Of a stretch of 64,000 nucleotides of DNA, positions 44,219 through 51,827 are shown piece after piece. The stretch spans positions 46,326 through 110,325 of the forward strand of contig JBCCHN010000002.1 in NCBI GenBank assembly GCA_039028695.1, given 5' to 3'. The notes beneath the pieces were generated by a model. The model was not told the DNA's origin. It did no database searches and worked only from the letters and a program-made list of their open reading frames with translations. This DNA is from JANQKX01 sp039028695 (GTDB lineage Bacteria; Pseudomonadota; Alphaproteobacteria; Kiloniellales; Kiloniellaceae). Every line of letters begins with the position of its first letter. The first letter of the stretch is position 1. Position numbers and translations under genes: made by a program.

Positions 44219-46038
44219 GACGGGTGCGTCCGATAGAGCCGCCGCCCGAATCCCGGGAGTCCCAAGTCAGGGAGCCCCGAATAAGGGAGCCCGAAGAGCC
44301 TGTCTTCGGGGAGGATGAGGATCGTCATCCCACGCGAGATCGGCAACGGCCGGAGTTGCGCGTCATTGACGAGGAGCCGCCGGTCAAGCGCCCGGCGGAA
44401 AAACGTAAAAAATCGGGATCGAAGAAGGTCGAAAGCCATCGACGCCGAGGCTGGCGGTCGCCACTCACCTGGCGCATTCTGACCATCAATGTATCGGTCC
44501 TTTTAATTCCGGTGCTCGGCCTCTTGCATCTGGATCAATACCGCCAAAGCCTGATCGAATCCGAGCTAGAGTCCATGCGCATTCAGGCGCGGGCCTTTTC
44601 ATTGTCCTTGGGAAGTGCTGCGGTGGCCATTAGCGAGGCGGGCACCGAGGAACTCCAGTCGGATATCATCCGCCGAATCATGCGGGTTCTTCTAGCCGAC
44701 ACGCGGGTCCGGGCCCGCTTGTTTGGCGACAACGGCGACTTGCTGGTGGATAGTTTTTTGCTTTCGGGCCCCGGCGGTCAGGTCCAGGTTCTCGAGTTGC
44801 CGCCCAGCTACAGCGGACGATTTGCAGAGATTAATCGTCTATACGACGCCATTGTCACCTGGCTGCCCGGACAAGGGGAGCTGCCCCTATATAAGGAAAA
44901 CTTGGAGCAGGTAGCATCGGATTACAGTGAAGTGATCACGGCCTTGGCCGGTGGTACAGACGGCAAGGTCCGTGCCGATGCGCAAGGCAATCTGATCCTT
45001 TCGGTGGCGGTGCCGGTACAACGCTATCGCCAGGTGCTGGGGGCCTTGATGCTGTCCAAGGGCGGGGGCGATATCAAAGCTGCGGTGCAAAACCGGCGGC
45101 GGGATATATTGCTGGTTTTTGGCCTCACCTTCGGGGTGACGGTCTTACTCGCCCTCTATCTGGCCGGCACCATCGCGCGTCCCATTCGCCGGTTGGCCCG
45201 GGCCGCCGATCAGGTGCGGTCGGGAAGTGGGAGGCAGTTTCAAATTCCTGATATGCGCCATCGCGGTGACGAGGTGGGGGATTTGGCCGGGGCCTTGCAC
45301 GACATGACCGAGGCCTTGTGGGAACGGCTCGACGCGATCGAGGGATTTGCCGCCGACGTGGCCCATGAAATCAAAAACCCCCTGACATCACTCAGAAGCG
45401 CGGTCGAAACCGTGGCGCGAGTGGAAGACCCGGACCAGCAAAAGCGCCTGATGTCGATTATCCTGGATGACGTGCAGCGTCTTGATCGCTTGATCAGCGA
45501 TATATCCGATGCCTCCCGACTGGATGCGGAATTGTCGCGGGCGCAAACGGATCTGGTGGATATGGCCACACTGTTGCGCGCGCTCGTTGATGTTCATCGC
45601 GCATCGTCTTTCGCTGAGGACGATGATCATGACGGCCCTCGCTTCAAGCTCGATATCGGCTATCATCAAAGCCTGATGGTCCAAGGCATGGAAGGGCGTT
45701 TGGGCCAAGTTTTCCGTAACCTGATCAGCAACGCCATGACCTTTAGCCCCAAGGGCGGAACCATCCGCCTTTCGGCCCATCGCATCGGCGATATCGTCCA
45801 GGTGTCGGTGGAAGATCAAGGCCCGGGTATTCCGGAAGGTAAATTGGATGCGATTTTCAATCGATTTTATACCGAGCGACCCAAGACGGAAAAATTCGGC
45901 ACCCATTCTGGTTTAGGACTCTCTATTTCAAAGCAGATTGTGGATGCTCATGGGGGTACCATCCGGGCGGAAAACCTGACCGACGATAGGGGTGAGATCC
46001 TGGGTGCACGTTTTGTAATTCGCTTGCCGGCCGATTGA
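44215..46038 (+). CDS. chvG: sensor histidine kinase ChvG
   Basis: 607 aa. A charged, Pro/Glu/Arg-rich cytoplasmic N-terminal tail of ~85 residues precedes the first membrane segment (VSVLLIPVLGLL). A periplasmic domain and a second segment (around DILLVFGLTFGVTVLLALYL) follow. HAMP is next, then the H-box DVAHEIKNPLTSLRSAVETV and the ATPase (N-box FRNLISNAM, G-boxes DQGPGIPEG and SGLGLSISK). ChvG phosphorylates ChvI; in its relatives the periplasmic regulator ExoR represses it. ExoR is not visible here. The start is coupled to the mini-ORF. Confidence 0.93.
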   Translation: MRRVRPIEPPPESRESQVREPRIREPEEPVFGEDEDRHPTRDRQRPELRVIDEEPPVKRPAEKRKKSGSKKVESHRRRGWRSPLTWRILTINVSVLLIPVLGLLHLDQYRQSLIESELESMRIQARAFSLSLGSAAVAISEAGTEELQSDIIRRIMRVLLADTRVRARLFGDNGDLLVDSFLLSGPGGQVQVLELPPSYSGRFAEINRLYDAIVTWLPGQGELPLYKENLEQVASDYSEVITALAGGTDGKVRADAQGNLILSVAVPVQRYRQVLGALMLSKGGGDIKAAVQNRRRDILLVFGLTFGVTVLLALYLAGTIARPIRRLARAADQVRSGSGRQFQIPDMRHRGDEVGDLAGALHDMTEALWERLDAIEGFAADVAHEIKNPLTSLRSAVETVARVEDPDQQKRLMSIILDDVQRLDRLISDISDASRLDAELSRAQTDLVDMATLLRALVDVHRASSFAEDDDHDGPRFKLDIGYHQSLMVQGMEGRLGQVFRNLISNAMTFSPKGGTIRLSAHRIGDIVQVSVEDQGPGIPEGKLDAIFNRFYTERPKTEKFGTHSGLGLSISKQIVDAHGGTIRAENLTDDRGEILGARFVIRLPAD

Positions 46039-46056
46039 GTGTGGGCGGATTTTTCG

Positions 46057-46083
46057 CCGCCGGATTGATTACGGGCGGTTTTT
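46057..46083 (+). terminator. short terminator between chvG and hprK
   Basis: CCGCC (46057-46061) pairs with GGCGG (46074-46078), followed by TTTTT. The same CCGCC can pair instead with GGCGG at 46044-46048, so two hairpins compete. The stems are only five GC pairs. Confidence 0.4.
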
Positions 46084-46144
46084 AGGTCAATCTTTGGCCG
46101 TCCAAAGTGATAATGTTCCCGTTACTGTTACATAGGACTTGCGT

Positions 46145-47545
46145 ATGCCCGGGCAAAGCTTGCACGCCACAGCTGTCGCGTTGAATGGCCTGGCCGTGCT
46201 TTTGCGGGGTCCTTCAGGGGCTGGCAAGTCGGACTTGGCCTTGCGCCTCATTGATCAGGGTTGGCAGTTGGTCAGCGATGATCAAACCGAGGTGCGAGCG
46301 GAACGGGACACCCTGATCGCCCGCGCGCCGGCGGCGATCGTCGGCCAAATGGAAGTCCGTGGCCTGGGTATTCAAGATATCCCGGCACTTGTGGAAGCTC
46401 CCGTTCGCTTGGTGGTGGATCTGGTGCCAGCGGAGTCCGTTGAGCGCTTGCCCGAGACCCGAGAACGAGAAATCCTGGGGGTCAAGCTCCCACATTTGAG
46501 CTTGAATGCCTTTGAAATCTCGACCGTGGCAAAACTACGCCTGGCGCTCTTGGCCGCCGATCCTCCCGCCACCACGGGCCGCGTGGAGCCGAAGGCGGAA
46601 AAAAATGATCGCAGCGAATCCTCGGCGACGGCCGGAGTTGACCCCGAGGAGAGGACGCGGCAGCCCGTGGTCCTGGTGACGGGCCAATCGGGCGCGGGAC
46701 GGTCCACTGCGTTGAAGGCCTTGGAAGACCTGGGATACGAGGCCATCGATAATTTGCCACTGGATTTGCTGTCAACCATTGTCGGTGAGGGAAGCTTGAC
46801 CCGGCCGGTGGCCATCGGCATCGATATTCGGACTCGCAAATTTGCCGCCGCGCCGGTCTTGAACCAACTGCAAAGCCTTGAAGAGGATCCCCGTTTGAAG
46901 GTCACGCTCTTGTTCTTGGAGTGTGACAACGAGATCTTGAGCCGTCGTTATACGGCGACACGCCGCCGCCACCCTCTGGCGGAGGGCCGGCGCATCAGCG
47001 ATGGCATTGCCGCCGAACGCCGTTTGGTAATGCCCTTGCGGTCTCGAGCGGATCGGGTCATCGATACCTCGAGTCTCACCCCGACGGACCTGGGACAGGT
47101 TTTGAAGGGCCAGTTGGGGCTTGGTGAAAAATCGGAAATGTCGGTTTTTGTCCATTCTTTTTCCTTTGGGCAGGGTCTGCCCCAGGAAGCGGACTTTGTT
47201 TTTGACGTTAGGTTTTTAGTCAATCCCCACTATCATGAAAACTTACGCCCCTTAAGCGGGATGGACCGGCAAATCGTTGATTTTGTCAAAGCGGACAAGA
47301 GCTTTACGCCCTTTTTCGGAACCTTGACCGATCTTCTAGGCCCCTTGCTGCCCCGCTTCGAGGCGTCGGGTAAGAGCTACTTCACCATTGCTTTTGGATG
47401 CACCGGGGGTCGGCACAGATCGGTGGCCTTGGCCGAGATAACCACCGCTTGGCTGCGCGATCAGGGACGCCAAGTCACCCTTCATCACAGGGACATTTCG
47501 CGCGATCCGCAACGCCTCGCGCAAAGGGAACATGCAAATCTCTAG
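46145..47545 (+). CDS. fusion of HPr kinase/phosphorylase and RapZ-like GTP-binding protein
   Basis: 466 aa. Residues ~1-140 are the short alphaproteobacterial HPr kinase (Walker A RGPSGAGKSDLALRL, then VSDDQTEV), and ~165-466 are RapZ (Walker A VTGQSGAGRSTALKALED, DNLP block, C-terminal FGCTGGRHRSVALAE). A polar linker of ~25 residues (PKAEKNDRSESSATAG) joins them. The two are usually separate adjacent genes. HprK phosphorylates HPr at Ser; RapZ binds nucleotides and RNA and controls cell-envelope sugar synthesis in other bacteria. HPr, EIIA and EI follow directly. Confidence 0.9.
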   Translation: MPGQSLHATAVALNGLAVLLRGPSGAGKSDLALRLIDQGWQLVSDDQTEVRAERDTLIARAPAAIVGQMEVRGLGIQDIPALVEAPVRLVVDLVPAESVERLPETREREILGVKLPHLSLNAFEISTVAKLRLALLAADPPATTGRVEPKAEKNDRSESSATAGVDPEERTRQPVVLVTGQSGAGRSTALKALEDLGYEAIDNLPLDLLSTIVGEGSLTRPVAIGIDIRTRKFAAAPVLNQLQSLEEDPRLKVTLLFLECDNEILSRRYTATRRRHPLAEGRRISDGIAAERRLVMPLRSRADRVIDTSSLTPTDLGQVLKGQLGLGEKSEMSVFVHSFSFGQGLPQEADFVFDVRFLVNPHYHENLRPLSGMDRQIVDFVKADKSFTPFFGTLTDLLGPLLPRFEASGKSYFTIAFGCTGGRHRSVALAEITTAWLRDQGRQVTLHHRDISRDPQRLAQREHANL

Positions 47546-47672
47546 TGATTTGCCGGGTCTTTCGCGCTAAGACTCATCGCTTGGCAGTAACTCAAATGGG
47601 CGACGGAAGCATGATCGTTCCCGAAAATCCCTTCGTAGAATTAGAAAAACCCAAGCAAAAGAAGGCCTTGTC

Positions 47673-48080
47673 ATGATTGGAATGGTGCTGGTCACCCACG
47701 GCCATCTTGCCAACGAGTTTATGAACGCCTTAGAGCATGTGGTCGGTCCGCAGGAAAAGGTCTGCACCGTTTGTATCGGGCCCGACGATGATATGGAGCA
47801 GAGGCGGCAGGAAATAATCGATTGCGTCAACGAGACCAATGATGGAGACGGGGTGGTTCTCTTGACCGACATGTTTGGAGGTACCCCCTCGAACCTGGCA
47901 ATTTCGGTCATCGACAAGGGACCGGTGGAGGTGATCGCCGGCATCAACCTGCCGATGCTAATCAAGCTGGCCGGCCTGCGGAGCGGGACCTCGCTGGGAG
48001 ACGCTGTGGCCCAGGCCCAAGAAGCCGGGCGCAAGTATATCAATGTGGCCTCCCAATTGCTGGCCGCCGAGAAGTCTTGA
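47673..48080 (+). CDS. PTS EIIA component, mannose type
   Basis: 135 aa single-domain EIIA(Man). The phosphoryl His is H9 in VTHGHLANEF, and the LLTDMFGGTPSNLA block is conserved. With no EIIB or EIIC nearby it probably works as a regulatory phosphate acceptor rather than in sugar uptake. Its TGA overlaps the HPr ATG by one base. The gap from the HprK-RapZ gene is 127 bp. Confidence 0.95.
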   Translation: MIGMVLVTHGHLANEFMNALEHVVGPQEKVCTVCIGPDDDMEQRRQEIIDCVNETNDGDGVVLLTDMFGGTPSNLAISVIDKGPVEVIAGINLPMLIKLAGLRSGTSLGDAVAQAQEAGRKYINVASQLLAAEKS

Positions 48081-48376
48081 TGGAGGACGTCCAAGACAGT
48101 CAGGTGGATTATCGTCGTCGTTGGGTGAAGATCACCAATCAAAAAGGGTTGCATGCCCGCGCGGCTTCAAAGTTCGTCAAGCTGGCGAGTCAGTTCGATG
48201 CCCAGGTTATCGTGGTCAAGAAGGATACCGAAGTGCCTGGGTCCTCTATTATGGGGCTCTTGTTGTTGGCCGCCTCCCCAGGATCTGAATTGGAGATCAG
48301 GGCCAGTGGCTCGGAGGCGTCGCGCGCCATAGAAGCATTGGCCCAACTGGTGGCCGATAAGTTCCATGAAGAGTGA
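48080..48376 (+). CDS. HPr phosphocarrier protein
   Basis: 98 aa, with a ~15-residue N-terminal extension over E. coli HPr. H25 (GLHARAA) is the PEP-dependent phosphorylation site, and S56 in GSSIMG corresponds to the regulatory Ser46 that HprK modifies. Both sites are intact, so kinase control is plausible. It overlaps EI by 11 bp at its 3' end. Confidence 0.95.
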   Translation: MEDVQDSQVDYRRRWVKITNQKGLHARAASKFVKLASQFDAQVIVVKKDTEVPGSSIMGLLLLAASPGSELEIRASGSEASRAIEALAQLVADKFHEE

Positions 48377-50141
48377 TACCAAGAGCAGAACCCGCGAAGT
48401 GGTTCTAGAAGGTTTGGGCGTTTCGCCGGGAGTGGCCATCGGGCCGGCCCATGTCCGCGAAGCCGGGGAGCTTTCCGTACCCGATTATCAGATTCCTAAG
48501 GCGAAGCTGAGTGAGGAATTGAAGCGCTTTCGCCAAGCGGTCTCCCAAGGGGTTCGCCAGGTGGGCAAGCTCAAAGCCAAAGCTCTTTCCTTTCATGGCG
48601 CCGCGGCCGAGGAGTTGGGCTACCTTCTGGATGCTCACTTGCAAATGCTGGGATCTACCCGTCTGATCGGCGGTATTGAAGCCAGAATTCAGGAAGAACG
48701 GCGCAACGCGGAGGCCGCCGTGATGGCCGAGGTGTTGGCGATTGCCCATGAATTCGACGCCATGGAAGACGAGTACCTCAAAACCCGGGGCCAGGAGGTG
48801 CGAGAGGTTGGCCACCGCATCGTGCGTTGCCTCACCCAGACGGACTTCGCGGCCTATGACTCCCTCCCCAAAGACTCGATTATCATCGCCGAGGAAATTA
48901 CCCCCGCGGACACCGCCCTCATGGACCCCTCCGTCGTCGGCGGGTTCGCGACAGTACTAGGTGGCGCGGAAGGGCACACGGCGATTATGGCTCGCTCGCT
49001 GGGATTGCCCGCGGTGCTGGGTATTGCCGATTTGCCCGGCCATGTTTCGAACGGCGAACCGGTCATCATCGACGGCAGCAATGGCCTGTTGATCGTTAAC
49101 CCGACCGCAAAACGGCTTTCCGACTATCAAACGCGCATGCGGTCTATTGCCCGGGAACAACGGGCGTTGTCGCGCCTGCGCGATGTGGAGGCGGTCACCC
49201 TAGACGGTGAGCCTGTTTGCCTTCAGACCAATCTGGAGCTTCCCAGGGAACTTGAGCTGGCCAATTCGGTTGGGGCTGAAGGGGTCGGCCTTTTGCGAAC
49301 CGAGTTCATGTTCATGAATCGGGAAGATCTGCCCGACGAAGAGGAACAGTTCGCCGCGCTCGGCCAGATCGTCAAGGGCATGAAGGGCCGTCCGGTTACC
49401 ATTCGTACACTGGATGTGGGTGGCGAAAAGCTGGCTTTTTCTCTCGGCGAGCACTTGTCTGAAGGGCCGAATCCGGCCTTGGGCCTGCGGGCGATACGCT
49501 TGTCCCTCAAGGAACCGGACCTTTTGAGAACCCAGCTTCGTGCGATCTTACGGGCCGGGGCTTTCGGTCCGGTACGAATTTTGTTGCCGATGATTTCCAC
49601 GCCCTCGGAGGTGCGCGAAGTCCGCAAGGTGTTGGAAAAGGTGGCGCAGCGTTTGACCCAAGATGGTGTTTCTATCGCCGATCCCTTGCCGCCCTTGGGC
49701 GTGATGATTGAGGTCCCGGGTGCCGCCCTTGCCGCCGATGCCCTGGCCAAGGCCTCTGACTTTTTTGCCCTGGGAACGAATGATCTCACCATGTACACCC
49801 TGGCTATCGACCGGGCAGAAGAGCAGGTAGCGCACCTTTACAATCCGCTCCATCCCGCGGTTCTGCGCCTTATTCAGTTTACTGTGGAGGCGGCGCTTAG
49901 GGCTCGCATTCCTGTGTCGGTTTGCGGGGAGATTGCCGGCGATCCTCGATTTACCGCCCTGTTGGTGGGATTGGGCGTGCGGGATCTATCCATGACCGCC
50001 AATTCCCTGCCCAGGGTTAAAAAAAGGATCCTCAAACTGGACACCCAAGCGGCCATACGCCGGGCTCAGGTGGTGATGGATCAGTCTGACAGTGGCCGCA
50101 TTGCCATGTTGATCGACGACTTTAACGAAGCGTTGCATTAA
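48366..50141 (+). CDS. ptsI: phosphoenolpyruvate-protein phosphotransferase (PTS enzyme I)
   Basis: 591 aa. Transfers phosphate from PEP to HPr. The phospho-His is H204 (GGAEGHTAIMARSLGLPA), the PEP-binding block is RTEFMFMNRE, and the C-terminal EVPGAALAAD/LGTNDLTMY are the usual metal-site region. There is no GAF domain, so it is not the nitrogen-type PtsP. It overlaps HPr by 11 bp; together with EIIA and HprK it is a complete signalling relay. Confidence 0.95.
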   Translation: MKSDTKSRTREVVLEGLGVSPGVAIGPAHVREAGELSVPDYQIPKAKLSEELKRFRQAVSQGVRQVGKLKAKALSFHGAAAEELGYLLDAHLQMLGSTRLIGGIEARIQEERRNAEAAVMAEVLAIAHEFDAMEDEYLKTRGQEVREVGHRIVRCLTQTDFAAYDSLPKDSIIIAEEITPADTALMDPSVVGGFATVLGGAEGHTAIMARSLGLPAVLGIADLPGHVSNGEPVIIDGSNGLLIVNPTAKRLSDYQTRMRSIAREQRALSRLRDVEAVTLDGEPVCLQTNLELPRELELANSVGAEGVGLLRTEFMFMNREDLPDEEEQFAALGQIVKGMKGRPVTIRTLDVGGEKLAFSLGEHLSEGPNPALGLRAIRLSLKEPDLLRTQLRAILRAGAFGPVRILLPMISTPSEVREVRKVLEKVAQRLTQDGVSIADPLPPLGVMIEVPGAALAADALAKASDFFALGTNDLTMYTLAIDRAEEQVAHLYNPLHPAVLRLIQFTVEAALRARIPVSVCGEIAGDPRFTALLVGLGVRDLSMTANSLPRVKKRILKLDTQAAIRRAQVVMDQSDSGRIAMLIDDFNEALH

Positions 50142-50277
50142 TATTGTGCGGTCCTAATTCACTTCCGAACCCGGGACGTGCGGACTTGCCGGCGCGATGC
50201 CGGCCTGATAAAGGAGCGCTGAATTTATTTGGTGGCGGTCATCGCTGCCGCGTATTGCACCGGGAAAGGAAGAACCG

Positions 50278-51573
50278 ATGGCCGAGGACGCCGATTTCAA
50301 AGTAGCCGACATGAACGAGGCGGACCATGGCCGCAAGGAAATTTCTATTGCCGAAGGGGAAATGCCCGGCTTGATGGCCTTGCGCGAGGAATTTGGCGAA
50401 AGCAAGCCCTTAGCGGGCGCCCGTATTGCCGGTTGTTTGCATATGACCATTCAAACGGCCGTGCTGATCGAAACCTTGATTGCCTTGGGTGCCACCGTTC
50501 GCTGGTCATCCTGCAACATCTTTTCCACCCAGGATCACGCGGCGGCGGCCATGGCGGCCGCGGGCGTGCCGGTATTTGCCTGGAAAGGCATGAGTGAAGA
50601 GGAATTTTGGTGGGCCATCGATCAGACCATTAAGGGCCCGGACGGCTGGACACCGAACATGATCTTGGATGACGGCGGCGATTTGACTCAGGTAATGCAT
50701 GAGAAGTTCCCGGAACTCTTAGACGACGTGCGCGGCTTGTCCGAGGAAACCACGACCGGCGTTCATCGCCTCTACGAGATGGCCAAGGACGGCAGCCTGA
50801 AGGTTCCGGCCATCAACGTGAATGACTCGGTCACTAAATCCAAGTTCGACAATAAGTACGGCTGCCGGGAATCCTTGGTGGACGGCATTCGTCGCGCCAC
50901 GGATGTGATGATGGCCGGCAAGGTTGCGGTTGTGGCCGGCTTCGGCGATGTGGGTAAGGGATCGGCCGATTCCCTGCGCAACGCGGGCGCGCGGGTTATG
51001 GTCACTGAGGCCGATCCGATTTGCGCCCTGCAGGCTGCCATGGAGGGATTTGAGGTGGTCACCATGGAATCCGCGGCGGCGCGTGGAGATATATTTGTCA
51101 CCGCCACGGGCAACATCGACGTTATTACCGTCGATCACATGCGGGACATGAAGGACCGGGCCATTGTTTGCAACATCGGTCACTTCGATAATGAAATCCA
51201 AGTGGACGCCCTCAAGAACCTACAGTGGTCCAACGTCAAACCCCAAGTGGACGAGATCACTTTTCCGGATGGCAAGCGTATTATCCTTCTGGCCGAGGGA
51301 CGTTTGGTCAATCTGGGCTGCGCGACCGGTCACCCCAGCTTTGTGATGAGCGCGTCCTTCACCAATCAGGTGCTGGCCCAGATCGAGTTGTGGAACAATC
51401 ATAAATCCTATGACCGTCAGGTTTATGTGCTGCCCAAGCATCTGGACGAAAAGGTAGCGGCGTTGCACCTGGCCAAGGTGGGTGCGGATCTCACCAAGCT
51501 GAGCCAAGCCCAGGCCGACTACATCGGCGTCAATGTTGAAGGTCCCTTTAAGCAAGACCTTTATCGTTATTAG
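50278..51573 (+). CDS. ahcY: adenosylhomocysteinase
   Basis: 431 aa NAD-bound enzyme that splits S-adenosylhomocysteine to adenosine and homocysteine, clearing the product of SAM-dependent methylation. The NAD-binding GFGDVGKGSADSLRNAGARV, the HMTIQTAVLIETLIALGA block and the C-terminal DLYRY are present. The ATG at 50278 follows AAAGGAAG. It completes the activated methyl cycle, as the SAM-II riboswitch and cysH hint at control of the same cycle. It follows the EI gene by 136 bp, the typical alphaproteobacterial order. Confidence 0.97.
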   Translation: MAEDADFKVADMNEADHGRKEISIAEGEMPGLMALREEFGESKPLAGARIAGCLHMTIQTAVLIETLIALGATVRWSSCNIFSTQDHAAAAMAAAGVPVFAWKGMSEEEFWWAIDQTIKGPDGWTPNMILDDGGDLTQVMHEKFPELLDDVRGLSEETTTGVHRLYEMAKDGSLKVPAINVNDSVTKSKFDNKYGCRESLVDGIRRATDVMMAGKVAVVAGFGDVGKGSADSLRNAGARVMVTEADPICALQAAMEGFEVVTMESAAARGDIFVTATGNIDVITVDHMRDMKDRAIVCNIGHFDNEIQVDALKNLQWSNVKPQVDEITFPDGKRIILLAEGRLVNLGCATGHPSFVMSASFTNQVLAQIELWNNHKSYDRQVYVLPKHLDEKVAALHLAKVGADLTKLSQAQADYIGVNVEGPFKQDLYRY

Positions 51574-51827
51574 GGTTGCCGGGCCTTTGCTCAAGAGCGG
51601 GGCTTTTTCCGCCTGAATTTGTCACCCAGCCGCTTGTCGCGACTCGTTGCCATGCCTAGACTCTTCTCGGCTTAGAGGTCTGTGGGGAGGCCTTGAGCTG
51701 AGCGGGCGGGTGAGCGACCAGCCGGCTTTATTGAAAAGGGTTCTTCTCAACGGTCGTCATTGGTTATGGCGTCATTGCGAGAGGCCCTCGTCCCCGAGGC
51801 CCTCAGCCCCTTGGTGCGCAAAAAGCA

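Noticed and set aside
50142..50277. SAH riboswitch before ahcY
   Set aside because: A GGAGCGCTG string is present, but the rest of the SAH aptamer (the GCCAGGCUCG part and the closing stem) is missing.
51574..51640. Terminator after ahcY
   Set aside because: Only a poor GC-rich pairing around a TTTTT is visible, with no clear stem followed by a T-run.
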